Shown here: one piece after another, positions 1 through 11,854 of the stretch
Position numbering within the stretch: the stretch's first letter is position 1
Layout: each line of letters opens with the position of its first letter
Assembly (NCBI GenBank): GCA_032718865.1
Contig: JALUTQ010000033.1
Coordinates: 868,001-932,000, forward strand
Length of the DNA stretch: 64,000 nucleotides
From: Tilletia caries
Taxonomy: Eukaryota > Basidiomycota > Exobasidiomycetes > Tilletiales > Tilletiaceae
Direction of reading: 5' to 3'
Made by a program: the position numbers and the translations under genes
Notes under the pieces: generated by a model
Seen by the model: only the letters and a program-made list of their open reading frames with translations
What the model was told of the DNA's origin: nothing
The model's database searches: none

Positions 1-958
1 AGTTTGTAACGTGATTGAAGTGATGAAGTGAAATTAGAGGGTGTGTGGGTCGACTGCAGATGACGGCGAAGTCGAACTGCATGAGGTTGAATGCTGCATG
101 ACGTGTTGAATGCTGAGTGCTGAAGGGGTGTGATGTCGTGCGGAGGTGCTGTGATGACGATAATGGCCGTAAGAGGTGTTTGTTGCAGCCGGTCGTGCCC
201 ATGTGCTGACTGCTGATGTGCCGAACCCGCCGCTGCTCCCACCGTTCCTGAACGCCAAAACCACCATGCCTTCCCAAACACTGACCATTTACCGCCTAGC
301 CTCATCCTGCACCAATATACCTGCGCTGCCATCCTGCTCCGTACCTGCTCCCCACACTGTCGCGCCGCCTGATCAAGCCCACCACCGCCAACATGCCCAC
401 GTATCGTATGTCCTTATACGACTGCCTAATCCTAGCACCCGAAACACTGCCCACCAGCCACTGTGCCCGTGCTTGTCCCTCAGTCGTCATTGGGTAATGA
501 GTCGACGCCGAGGTACTGGGCAACGCCGAAGAGCGGAGAGAAAGGGAGCAAAGGGAGGATTTGGCTGCATTGAAGGCGTGAGGACCTTAAGTTGCGTCTG
601 GTGCGTGCGTCTGTGCGCGGAACCGAAGCTTGCTGGATGCCCATCGTTGGGTGTCCAAGCTCCGAAGGCAATGCACCACTGGCCATGATCGAAACACTCC
701 GCTGAGTGCTGTGCTCCTCTTGAACGAGTGTCGACCCGATGAACTTGTCGCTCGGTCTCCTTGACGACCGAGACTTGAGGGAGTGGCAGATCTTGCGCGT
801 GGTGGTCGGGTGTGAGGAAGAAACGCAGAACGCGCGTTCCCCTTTTTGCTGCTGCCGCCGGCTATGCCGATCGCGGCCCGACAACCCGACCCACACCAGC
901 TGTCGATCTCGATGCCGTTTGACTTGGTGCCGATGCTTGTATCGGTAGCGTGCCGATA
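1..958. other. No gene recognised
   Basis: Open frames on both strands here are short, overlapping and low in complexity, and none shows a recognisable domain or a consistent exon pattern. I see nothing else supportable. Confidence 0.4.
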
Positions 959-1241
959 GGGTACTGACCTGCGGGGAAAGTACGAGTAAGAGGACAACGT
1001 CCAATAACCTTGAGACAACGTCTAAGGGGAACAAAGGCAACGCCAGAGTGTAGAAAAGAGAGTGCAGATGAATTGAGTAACTAAGTACAAGGGAGAGCAG
1101 CGAGAGCGGAGAAGGTGATGAGGAAGAAAGGGAAGTCTCTCGGCCGAGAGAAGGAGAAGTGATGAGGAAAGAGAGAAAGGAAGATAAGAGATAAGATATA
1201 AGAGGGGAGCACGTGGTCCAGCCACGTGGTACACCAGCACA
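959..1241 (-). repeat. LTR-like direct repeat, left copy
   Basis: This purine-rich 283-bp block recurs in the same orientation at 3192-3473 with only two substitutions and one 1-bp deletion that I can see. Both copies begin GGGTACTGACC and end CACCAGCACA, so an inner TG...CA boundary is possible, as in long terminal repeats. No 5-bp target duplication is visible outside the pair. Weaker relatives occur at about 25840-26000 and 49855-50060, so the family is dispersed. A non-autonomous LTR element is the best guess; a simple segmental duplication remains possible. Confidence 0.55.
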
Positions 1242-2706
1242 TGCCCACTCTTAGAAGACGACTGTCCCGAGTCGGCATGAAAGGATAACTGCAGCAATGA
1301 GCCAATGAGCGAGTGTGAACCAGGAACAGGAAAAGGAGTGGTGCGGAAAGGAAGGGAAGGATGATAGAAAGCAAAATCAATGCGCGTGCGGCGTGATCGA
1401 GAAGAGGTTGGAGGGTAAGAGTACCACGGACGGCTCTCCATGCCGTACGCAAGCGGCTTTGAGCTCGATCTACGGAAGCAAGGCGACGAGCTTGGTCCAG
1501 GGCTGTGTGTACACGAGCCAAGATAGCGTCAAAGGGCGATGAGGCGATGGTGGAGATGCATCTGGAAGGATGAGAGGACTTGAACCGATGCTCAAATGCG
1601 GACACATCCGGATCAGGGGCCGTGGCGTTGATGTCGTCGTCCGCCCATCGAAGCAAGGTACCGATGTCCGATGGCGCGTTTACGACCGAAGTCGGCGTGG
1701 ACGGCGCCGGGCTGCGGCACGGAAGGGTCAAGACCGCAGCCGTAGTAGCCAGCGTTGAAGGTAAGACCGGAGCCGTCGAGGTTGAATGAGCAATGTCTCG
1801 CCGAGACGTCGATGAAGCCGACACCGATATCAGTACCGATGTCAGTACCGATGTCGGTAACGACTTCCTGTCCGTGCTGTGATTCCCGTCGTTGCGTTGG
1901 GATGGCGTGTTCCCGCGGGAAGAAGAGGTTCGCGTACCGGCCATTGCGCCGTCGCGGGAGTGACGAGGTGCTGACGTGGCAGACGGAAACGATTGTGCAC
2001 GAGCGAGTGAAGGCTTTGTGTCGGGAGCGGGTGCTGCGTCTCTGTGACTGTGGACTCCGCCGCATGAATGGAATGGTGCAGTCTGGGTTCTTGACGGAAG
2101 GCAGTGGGTGAGGACGAGCGCCTCGCGCTTGCTCAACTCGACGCGGTCGAAGGTGACCTTCGCGTCGAATGTTGATGAAGATTTGCGCGACCGTGCAAAG
2201 GAAAGGACAGCGCCGTCTTGAAGCCGAACGGGACGACGAAGAAGCGAACGCGAGAAGAGATCATGACCGTTGAGCTGCACGCCACAGCCCGCACGATGAC
2301 CGACGACGGTCGCGCTGGTAGGAAGAAGATGCTTGACCCGGAAAGAACGCGGCGGAGTAGAGGAATTGCTGTACCTCAACGCGCGATGTTGGTGCCAGGT
2401 CGATGTATGAGTCGGAGGTGAAGCCAATGAAGTAGATGAAGACGAAGGAACGAGCACTGAGTGACTGAGGAGGAGGAATGCAGCTGGAGCCGACGCTTGA
2501 CCGAGGAGAGTGATGCGCAGCCGAAGAGTCGCGGGACTTCGACGAGTAGTACTGATGGAAAGGTCGTGGTAGCTGGACCGTGAGGGTGGAGTGGATGACG
2601 GTGAAGGTGAAGTCTGAATGCTGGCCAGCACGCATATCAATCCACGATCACGAGAAGAGGAGTGGTGCCAGACTGCCAGTGAGAGCAGCCGTGCGACTGG
2701 TTGCAA
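1081..2706 (-). other. Long Ser/Thr/Arg-rich open frame, doubtful coding
   Basis: A 541-codon frame runs on the minus strand across the region between the two direct repeats and into the left one. It is rich in Ser, Thr, Arg and Pro, and no domain is recognised. It contains an imperfect 12-bp tandem repeat near 1820-1860 (ACCGATGTCAGT-like units). A region with similar layout lies at 50015-51100 next to a related repeat. It may be the internal part of a non-autonomous retroelement, but composition alone could keep this frame open. Confidence 0.2.
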
Positions 2707-3191
2707 GCGCGCGACCGGAGGGAAAGCTCAACCTCAACGGCTGTGGGTGCGTGATAGACCGGTGAGGAAGGGGAGGTCTCCGGTGGGCGGTTTGATGATG
2801 AAGGTGAGAGACTCGAGATATATCGGTTGCGTGCCGAACAGTCAAGCGAACGGGAAGACGGGTGTGCCAGTCTTGGGGCGGAGACTGGTGAGAAGAGCGT
2901 ATGCTTGCATCGATGGCGTGTCGAAAGCGAGGATGACGAGCGGAAAAGTGAGAAACCCACGTCGAGGGCGTGTCGAGTGAGAAAAGATGAAGACCGATCC
3001 AAGCGGCGTGCTGGATCAGAGGAGCGCGTCGTTGGCGTGTCGAGCGCAATGAAGGAGAGTTGCTGGCATCGATGGCGTGTCGTGCGCAGCAGAGAGTAGG
3101 ACGGCTTCTGGCGAGAAGCTCGTCGGCGAAAGGTCCCCAGCATCCGTCAGTCGGCGAGCTAGGAGAACCACTCTCATCACCATGTATCGGT

Positions 3192-3473
3192 GGGTACTGA
3201 CCTGCGGGGAAAGTACGAGTAAGAGGACAACGTCCAATAACCTTGAGACAACGTCTAAGGGGAACAAAGGCAACGCCAGAGTGTAGAGAAGAGAGTGCAG
3301 ATGAATTGAGTAACTAAGTACAAGGGAGAGCAGCGAGAGCGGAGAAGGTGATGAGAAAGAAAGGGAAGTCTCTCGGCCGAGAGAAGGAGAAGTGATGAGG
3401 AAAGAGAGAAAGGAAGATAAGAGATAAGATATAAGAGGGGAGCACGTGGTCCAGCCACTGGTACACCAGCACA
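3192..3473 (-). repeat. LTR-like direct repeat, right copy
   Basis: Second copy of the block at 959-1241, nearly identical and in the same orientation, with about 1.95 kb between the two. The high identity suggests either a young insertion or recent gene conversion. Confidence 0.55.
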
Positions 3474-6400
3474 ATGCTCCCACCAATCATGCACGCCCAA
3501 CAAAGGGCGACACCCCACACAGTGCCTGCGGCTTCCGGGCGCAAAGAACTCGTCCATCCCACACCATGTTCCTAGCGCGGGCTACAGCCCATGCTGTTCC
3601 GTGCCTGAGTGTGGACCGACTGTGTCCTACTGCGCCAACTGCAGATGCACTCCCCAGAGTCCAGACCTATCCCTCTAACCCCACCTGTACCATCCTGCCC
3701 GTTCATTCGTCCTGAACCCAGCCATCACATTCTGCTCCCACCCATCCCTGACTCCCATACCAAACCAAACTCAACCAACTCAACCAATCCTCCTCACCCA
3801 AACGCCTGGCTGATGCCGGACCGCACAGAGAAGTTGTTGCTGTCAGCTGTTGCTGTTCGTTGATTGTGTCTTGACGGTGCCGAGCAGTTTCATGCTGATG
3901 AAGACTTGAGATTGCGACGTGATGATGACGGTGCAGAGACAACGCTTGTGCCATTGCAGGGGTTGAGATCGGCAGAGCAGCTGCTGCGCTGTCTGCTTCA
4001 GGTCCGATGCCTGATGGTGCGCCTGGTGCAACGACGAGACCGGAGCGAGACTGTCCAGAGAGGGGTGTGGTTCCGGATGGTGGTGATGTGGAGGGTGCTG
4101 TAGTGTGGCTTCGGTTCTGCGCGTCGAGTCGAGACTCCTAGTAGCGGCAACCATACACCAATCTTCCGATGGCATTGGTCGAGACCTACACGCCACAAAC
4201 ACCACACACACTGTCACTCCACTGATCCACCTGCGCCGACCCGTTACCCGACTATTGATTTGCCCATATGCTGGCAGACTCGCTGCTGGTGATGCGCCGC
4301 AAAGCCATGACATCTCGAGGCTGACCGCTGCCCGGTCATTGAGGCGCTGAGCCATGCATGCCCAGGCCGTGTTGTGGGGGTGTATGCACGTTCTCGGTGC
4401 TGATCATTTGCGAGTGGTGAGACTGGCGAAACAAGTCGTCCTCCGCGCGTGGCCGATAGAGCATGACTCGTGCGCGAAGTCGTGTCTCCGAAGCTGCTGA
4501 GACACTTGTTGTTGATGCCATGCTGCTGCTGTGGCTGGCGAGGCGCCTGTGCCATTCGTCATGCTTGCTGTGTCCGATGTCCTCGCCTGGCCGAAGATCG
4601 CCACGTTGGCGTCGCACGCGCACGTGTGTGTCGTGATTGTTGCGAAGAGGGAGTTGACCGGGAAGAGAGAGGTGACCGGTTCTTGTCTCGGCGGAGGCGC
4701 GACGGGGAAGCTCAGGCCTGCTGGTTGCTTGCCTTGTCCGTGCCAGATGCCCGACCGTGCCAGATGCCCGACCGTGCTGCGCGCCGAAGCAGGGGCATTG
4801 AATGCCTGCTGCTCGCGGCTCGCCTATACCCAACGTTGCCAATCCGTATCCCAACACCGAACTTGACCACTGCATGCACCACTAGCAGCATGATCGCATC
4901 GCATCCTCCGCGCCCACACGCGCGAGGAGCTGCCCCGACCGCTGGCGGTCCCGAGGCCGAGGGAGGAGAGAAGAGGAGGAAATGGTCACCGTGACCTGCG
5001 TCGTGCACGTTGCTTGCCTGACTGGCTCATGCTCGTGCGACGCTGCTGTTGAGCTCGCTCTGATTTGAACGCCATGGAGGTGGTTCGGGCTCCGAATGAA
5101 CTCGATTGAGTACGAACTCGTCGCAACTGCCCACACACCCAACAGCACAAGACCCCAGAGTCCAAACACTCTGGGGGGCTGTCTTCCTTCAGCGGGCACC
5201 AGCCGCGCTGCCTCTCCTGTCCCTCACTGTGTCCACCGACCACCAAACCGAAACCAATCCTATCCTCTACCCATAGCCGTCCTATACCCGCAGTGAGCGC
5301 CGCTGTGGCGAGCGCCACATACTGGAAAGGGGACCATACTGGGAGAGAGGTGCTCGTCGCTCGAGTTGTGACTCGCAGCGCTCGCAGAGGAGAAAGGTAA
5401 GGCAAGATGGTCAGCGTACATCCTACTGAACAGTGGTACGTTGCAGATACGCACCGGTAGGAGATGTCCCCATCCTGCCAAGCGGGTACAAGCCGAAGCT
5501 TGCAGGCAGGGTGTGGGGACAGTGTTCCGGTCATTAACCGGACACGGTATGACTATTGAACCAGCTACGCCGCTCGCGTGCTGTTCGCCATCCCGGCACG
5601 GCGCGAAGCTGAGAGTGGTGGTGGTGGCTGTCATGGGAGAAGATGCTGCGCCACTGGAAATCGATCCATTGTGTTGGGCCGCAGATCGTGATCGTCCCGC
5701 AGATGAACTTTGTCTGCTCGTTGGCTCCGCCAAGTAGGCTTCGCCAGACACCACATATCCAAACCACTTCGCTGTCATCGCCGCTGTAGGGTCTTTGCAC
5801 GCTGCCCATGCAGCTGTGCACCCTTGGACGCTTCTGCTCTCGCAGATGTCCAACTGAACCACCAGAAACAAGCTCGGACTTGCTCTGGGTGTCGATGTCG
5901 TACTCAGCTGATTCCGAGCATCGACCGCATGCAATCGAACAGTTTCGACCATCTTGCATACCAGGGTCGTGTCGTCCGACTCCTGTTGAACCTTCGTGGT
6001 CGGACTGCAGATTTGCCCGCCTCCGAAGTATTCCAATTCGACTGTGACCGGAGCACAAGTACTGTTGCTTGGTCTCTGCGGCGTTTTCCCCACAGTCGGG
6101 ACCCATTGCCCCAAGACAGAGATCATTGGTGCGCGCAACACACCCAAAATGTCCCTAGTCGTCGGCATCGTGCCGACCGTCCGTGGTGAGGCTGCTAGTT
6201 CTCAATCCATCGGACTCATAGAGTCGCCCAATTGCGCTCCGAGCGTCGATAGCCGGCGGCCCTATCGTATGCCATGCGCCACCCGGCGTCTTATGGTGTC
6301 GGTGATCAGTCGACTACCATCTACTTGACGCGAACTAGCCGTGTCGTCCTCGCTGTCTTGTACCGAACGCGCGCGTTGATCTTGCGCGTGTACCTGACTC

Positions 6401-7636
6401 TTGCTGCGAGCGCCTTCTTGATGCAATATTCTTGAAGGTCTTGAAGTCCGTTCGCGTGCGCTTGCGTACGGGCGCAATCCGATATCCGTCTCGAGCCAGT
6501 GCACGGCTCGGTCTTGCGCGTTGCGAGAGGTCGATGCCCACCGATTATTGGGCCCTATTTCCCGCCTTGACTTAGGTCGTCCAATGCGCGATCCTCATGC
6601 GTCTTGAGCGCTCGTGAGTGGCGAGCTCGTTGAGCACCCTATCCGCAATCTGCTCACTCCCACACTGGAGAAGTGCCGCTCCTCCTACTTGTGGACCTGA
6701 TGAGCTGATGTTGAACTTCGGAGACCGCAAGCTTTGACGTATCCGCCTGCGCGGACGCTGGCGCATGTCTCCTATTTGATCGCCGACCTTGTGCGATCGC
6801 CCAAACCGCATTCATGGGCGACCGTCGATCGATCTTGAGATGACGAGCCGCTGCCAGCGTGCCGATGGCCGTCGGTGCCGCAGCGGTCGCTCGCGCTTCT
6901 TGATAGTCGGTCCATACTTGAAGCTTTATTGGACCTGACTGACCTGGTCGTCTTGATGGGGGATCGGAGCATTCGAATTTCGATGCCGGGCTCCTATTCT
7001 TGATCCACCTTGATGACGACTGGTCTCCGCGCGGCGCTCACCAATGAGCTGCCGCGATCTACACAGATGGACCCCGTCCCTCCTTCTTGCTCCTCCTCCG
7101 CGTTCACGCCTCCACGATCTCGAGTCGGGGGGGGGGGCAGTGCGCCGTGCGAAGTACGATAACTGACGCTCGCGGACCGAGCAGCTGCTGGGCCCGATGG
7201 TACGGCATGGCGCCTCTTCTTGTGTCTTGAGGTTGCCGTGGACTTGCCGATGCGCGCCTGTCAGTGCGGCCGGAGATGCTGAGGAAAGGGGGAACGGTCC
7301 TTGACGAGGGCCTTGTAGGTTGTAGCCTTGGGGGCCTGAAGGGCTCTTGACGATACAGCTGAGCTTTGGGAGCTCAGTGCAGAGATCTTGAACTCATAAC
7401 CAGTTGGAATCTCCCGGGCCCCTCGGAACGGAGAGGAACGGGACTCAGTCAAGAGGTTTCCGACGCCAAAGGAGAGTGTAGATTGTACTCAGAGTGAGCT
7501 GAAGTACATGCGGAATGCGATATAGTAGAACAGAAGAAAGGTGAAGCCGAGAAGCTGAAGAGGGAAGAAGAGGTGCTCGACAGACCATGAGACTACGGAT
7601 GAAGACCACTCCACAGTGGTAAGAGACCGGATTTCC
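3474..7636. other. No confident gene
   Basis: The longest frame is 302 codons on the minus strand (5260-6168). It has no recognisable domain, an unusually high Cys/Ser content and competing open frames, so I do not call it a gene. Around 6330-7000 the minus strand keeps several frames open with Arg/Ser-rich products, which looks like decayed sequence. A run of ten Gs lies near 7128. Confidence 0.3.
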
Positions 7637-7970
7637 AACTAGCCTGACTAAGTGACTATATCCGATTTTAGACAATTAAAAGCAACCTACACTATAATTA
7701 TTTATAGTCTGAAATTTGACGTGCAACTATAGTGCGAAAATCATTGTCCCAAAGTCCGACTATAGTGGGCAGTGGCGCACAGGCGTTACAATTTTGGCTA
7801 TAGTCACACTACAGTGCAAAATTTGGCTGCGCAAAAGCCTGCGACTGTAGTCGACTATGCCACTATAGTCAGACTTACGACTATGACTATTTCGGATTTT
7901 CTAAAAACGCCTACGACTACGACTATGACTATGCCAAAAAACGTGCGACTATAGTCGGAGCCGAGCCCTG
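7637..7970 (+). mobile_element. hAT-like MITE, GACTATAG family, 3' part
   Basis: The sequence matches the right half of the complete elements at 28185-28896 and 36779-37448, with many CTATAGT words, and ends in the family terminus GCCGAGCCCTG at 7970. The left half is missing, so no target duplication can be tested. Confidence 0.75.
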
Positions 7971-8026
7971 AGAAGAAGTAACTTCCACCACGTTGCTTTC
8001 GATTCTAACCATATGTACAGACAGTG

Positions 8027-8212
8027 GGCCCAGGATTGGGCTCCGCGCTCCGCGTAACTTCCGGCGGAGTCCTCCAGGCGGACTCCGTGCTTTTTTAAGA
8101 TCAAAAATTTCTCAAAAGTGAGCTCCGCGCTCCGCCTCCGGCGGAGTCCTCCGTCGGAGGAGTGCGGAGTCCGCAAAACCCCAGCTCCGCGTCAACTCCG
8201 GGGACAACCTTA
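8027..8212 (-). mobile_element. hAT-like MITE, CGGAATTCCG family, end fragment
   Basis: Reverse-oriented copy of the left end of the element at 36083-37549. It ends at the terminus CCGGGGACAACCTTA (8212) and breaks off near 8027, next to the preceding GACTATAG fragment. Confidence 0.75.
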
Positions 8213-8427
8213 ATGTAGTATGTACCTTCTGCGACGTCGCAACGTTTAACTAATTCTATTTACTTGTTTCCAATTGTACCATACACGTTAAGGGCTGCCA
8301 TGCTCTCGCCGTGCTCCAACTTTCACTCAGCTTCCCGAACTCAGGCCTCAAGATGCAACACCGCCGCTTTGTGCGAGAAATACATCCTGACCGATGCGCT
8401 CATTCTGCTCTGTGCTCGGGGTACACA

Positions 8428-9222
8428 CGTAAGGATGGGCGCGGAGGGCCCCGGAGTGCTCCGTACTCCGGGGCTCCTACTCCGGCTGACTCCGGCTGAT
8501 TTTGAGATGCTTTTTCGCGCTCCGTACTCCGCTCATTTTTAGGCAGTCGTCCCAACTCCACTCCGCGCTCCGCACAAAATCTCCCCCATCTCATTGCGCT
8601 AGCTCCGTACTCCGGCTAAATTTAGTAAAATTTCAAAGTCCACTCCGTACTCCGGGGTGACGGAGCGCGACTACTCCCCCGAAACTCCGTACTCCGGGGA
8701 AAGTTCGCAGAGGTCCTACAAAACTTGAGAATGTGGACCCTTACATTGATTGCCGCTCTTCCATCCATGTTTTTGTTCGGCAGAATCATCGTTGGCGGTC
8801 GTAGAGCTCAAGAACACACAGTATGAACCCCAAATGAGAAATCTGAAAAGAAATTTTGCCAAATTTTTTTGAAAAATCAGAGCAAAATATGCCCATTTCT
8901 GACTTGAATTTTTCAAATTGCGACCTGATTTTTGAAAAAAAGCAAGGCCCCGGAGCGCCCCGGAGTTTCCGGGGAAACTCCGCACTCCGTCTGGCATTCG
9001 AGCTAGTCACTCCGTACTCCGGGGAAAAGTTAGCTTCAGGCCTTGCCGTACTCCGTACTCCGGGGACATGACAGGCTTGCGCTCCGTACTCCTGCAGAAT
9101 CCAATCAGCAGGAGTAAATCCTCGAAAATGCACTCCGTACTCCGTACTCCCCCGGAGTGAGGCCCCGACTAGTCGGGGAACTCCGGAAACCCACTCCGGG
9201 GCTTACTCCGCGCCCATCCTTA
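8428..9222 (+). mobile_element. hAT-like MITE, CTCCGTACTCC family, copy A
   Basis: The terminal inverted repeat TAAGGATGGGCGCGGAG is perfect at both ends over 17 bp. The flanks carry GTACACA on each side (8421-8427 and 9223-9229), a 7-bp target duplication. The interior is densely packed with CTCCGTACTCC and its reverse complement and has no coding capacity. Copy B at 31886-32675 is nearly identical, so the family moved recently. It lies inside a J-domain coding remnant. Confidence 0.85.
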
Positions 9223-9525
9223 GTACACAGCCCATGCGAACGCGGCGTACGACGTTTTAGAGGACCGATTTTAAAAATGCTCTCTAGCTGGCCAAGGACG
9301 AGCCGAAGTGGTTTGCAAGGCTTTCTAAATACTATGAACGACGGCTCGATGCGGCGAAGCGGGAGGCAAAAGCGTTGGTCGACGCGAGGAAGACGGGTCG
9401 CTCTCGTGAAGACGCTTTGCGCGAGAAAGCGGCGGCGACGACGAAGAAAGCGGATCCGCGCGGCGCTGACGAGCTTCGCGCGCACGTCCGGTCCGCAGCG
9501 GCCAGCGCCGAGCTGCGGCATTCCA

Positions 9526-10296
9526 GTAAGGATGAGCACGGAGTAAGCCCCGGAGCGGCTTTGCAGGAGCGCCCCGGTTATCCGGGGCCGTACTCCGGGG
9601 GAGCCGGGAGTACGGAGTGAGAATCGTGAGTTTACCTCACCGTTGCCGGAGTACGGAGCTGACTTTTGAGCATTGTAGGAAATTCCCCGGAGTACGGAGC
9701 TGACCTCTGGGCGTTGCAAAAATTCCCCGGAGTACGAAGTAAATACCTGCGAAATGTGACGGAGTACGGAGTTACCCCCGGAGTCCGGGGCGCTCCGGGA
9801 CCTCCACATTTTTCTCATAAGAAAATTATTTTCCCATAAACATGAGTATTTTGAGGGTATTTTGGGGTCAATTCTCAAAATTCGTTTTTAGAAATCTCAT
9901 CTCGCAGTCTAAATCTGACCAAAACACCTCTTCAAGCGCTCTCAGCATGTTCTCTTAACCACAGCTGCTACAAGCTTGATCATGAGCATACACATTTCTG
10001 AAATCGTACCACATTTTGAGATTTGTGAGATCATCTCCCGGAGTACGGAGCTCCCCCGGATTATCCGGGCTCCGTAGCTACGGAGTACGGAGTAGACTTT
10101 CTGAAACACTTCATAATTTGACGGAGCACGGAGTAAGTTTTCTCTGGTGCTCCTAACCGTGACGGAGTACGGAGTAAGATGCTGGTGTAGGTCTGAAAAG
10201 AGACGGAGCACGGAGCACCGCAGAAAGGCAGCGGAGCGCCCCGGAGTATGGGCCCGGGAGTACGGAGCACTCCCGGGCGCTCCGGGCTCATCCTTA
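9526..10296 (+). mobile_element. hAT-like MITE, CTCCGTACTCC family, copy C
   Basis: The ends read TAAGGATGAGC on the left and its complement GCTCATCCTTA on the right. The flanking direct repeat is CATTCCA (9519-9525 and 10297-10303). The interior is full of GGAGTACGGAG words. It belongs to a subfamily different from copies A and B and matches the fragment at 26905-27118. It interrupts the same J-domain remnant as copy A. Confidence 0.8.
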
Positions 10297-10505
10297 CATT
10301 CCACCACTGCGGCCGCGCCACCTTTTTCTCCCCCTTCTCCAACCCTCTCCGAGGTTGAAGTCCCCATGTACTTCGATACTCCCTCTCGCCAAACCCCCCT
10401 TCAACTCCCTCCTAGATGAGGATGGACCTGCCCAAAACCCTTCCCTCGACCCCTTCCCCTGTCACCCTTCCTCCTTCGCCCCCTTCTTACCCCATCCCTC
10501 CCTGA

Positions 10506-10928
10506 GGTCGAGGTCCCCGTGGCCTTGGAGACCCCCGACCTCTCCACACCCTCCCACGCCTTGCACCAACAAGATCCTCCTCCCCTTTCCTCCTCGGTGA
10601 CGGAGGGCCGCAACGAAACCCGGACCCGGCACCCACGCCGACAACCTCGCCTTCCTCCAGATCCCCCACCCCGGCAACGCGTGACCTCACCGTCCCGGAT
10701 CGCCCCCTCTCCTCCCCCGCCACCGCCACGGCCCCCCTCCCGGTCCCCGCCCCGGCCCCTCCACCGTCTCCCGCCGCCCTCCGTAATCTGCGGAACAGGA
10801 AGAAGAAGGAGAGGAAGCGGGTTAGCAGCGCCAAAGAGGTGGTGGTCAACCTGATTAAACTCACCAATAAGGCGCAGGAACTGTTGGCTGCGATGAAGAA
10901 GGAGTGTGTTAGTAGTGTTAGCCTGTGA
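10506..10928 (+). other. Proline-rich open frame with basic tail
   Basis: A frame without an ATG stays open for about 140 codons and stops at 10926-10928. It is Pro/Ala-rich and ends in a basic, amphipathic-looking stretch (NRKKKERKRVSSAKEVVVNL, then AQELLAAMKKE). It may be a last exon of the interrupted gene upstream or an unrelated remnant. No family is recognised. Confidence 0.25.
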
Positions 10929-11789
10929 ATTCCATGTCCCATGCACTTACCGTTCTATGTCTTGATGGTAGAGCGAAAGTTGGTTGGTGAGATGCTGTAT
11001 TGATTCGGCTATCGTGCGAGAGAAGTGAGAGAAAAAAGAGTGTCAGTAACGCTGCCGATCACGCAGCGGGAGAAGGTACCGGCCTCACCTGATGCGTGAA
11101 GGTTTGGCCTGTGGTTGGTGAGTGAGGAGAGAAGGGAAGTTAGCGAAGAAGGGAAAAAGTTGGGAAGTATGAAGGGCCCGCGCGCTGGAGTTGAGGTTCT
11201 TGAGCCTTCGGTTGCCTGTGAATGGTAGAAGGATAAAAGAATGCGTCAGCTGCTGTGGCCTGTGGGTGGGTGAGAAAGGGGGAGGGGAGGGGTGCGTGCA
11301 AATACTCACGGCTCGGCATCCCCCAATCCGCAATCCTCCTTCCCGCCTGCCACGCCCGTCGCCCGAGCCGCAGGGCGCAGCGATCCGGAGGTGAATGGTG
11401 ATGGTAACTGATAGTAAGAGAAGAAAGGGAAAGCAATGAGGAAGTGTTCAGCGCGAAGAGGTTGAGAGAGCCGGGAGCAGCAAGGAACTGGGCCTACTCA
11501 CGGTGTTCGGACGAGGTCAACGATCACTGATGTGCGGAGGCGAGAGGTCAGTGAGCGCACGCGATGGGGGTGGCAGCGCTACGGAGAGAACAGTACAATG
11601 TACATACTGAAGCGCGTTGGTATAGATCGTTGTGGGTGGTGATCGATAATCTTGGTGGGGCACGGACTGCGAGACACGCAATTATCGCGGCCCACAGGGC
11701 CGCCCTTCAACTTTTGCTCGTAGGAAATAGTAAATGCTACCACACCATCCTATCCTATATACTACCTTCGCCCTCTCGATGACCAAAGG
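10929..11789. other. No gene recognised
   Basis: Several donor-like GTGAG sites occur, but no frame of useful length or recognisable content. Confidence 0.35.
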
Positions 11790-11854
11790 TAGTATGGAGT
11801 ATACTACCCGAGCCCCTGAAAACAGTATACTATAGTACAATGTGCAATACTGAC
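11790..11854. mobile_element. ATAGTATAC-word repeat fragment
   Basis: A short stretch dense in AGTATACT and GTATACTATAG words, like the larger copies at 27400-27965 and 35703-35905. No ends are visible. Confidence 0.4.

Larger units (their letters stand above)
8299..10419 (+). pseudogene. J-domain protein pseudogene split by two MITEs
   Basis: Removing the MITE at 8428-9222 with one target copy joins 8421-8427 to 9230. The reading frame then shows a J-domain signature: FVREIHPDR, with the HPD loop, followed by a helix ending ANAAYDVLED. A one-base shift at the TTTTAAAAA run (about 9267-9275) leads into FKNAL, an in-frame TAG, and then LAKDEPKWFARLSKYYERR and a lysine/alanine-rich coiled region. 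A second MITE (9526-10296) interrupts that region, and the frame ends at 10417-10419. J-domains recruit Hsp70; this locus cannot make the full protein because of the insertions, the frameshift and the stop. The assignment rests on the motif only, and the N-terminal end is unclear. Confidence 0.45.

Noticed and set aside
1081..2706. 541-codon minus-strand open frame as a real gene
   Set aside because: Low complexity, overlaps one of the direct repeats, and has no domain or splice pattern.
959..3473. Confident LTR retrotransposon call
   Set aside because: No target duplication, no clear primer-binding site, and no reverse transcriptase or integrase motif.
5260..6168. 302-codon minus-strand open frame as a gene
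   Set aside because: A second long frame overlaps it, no domain is visible, and it lies in generally unstructured sequence.
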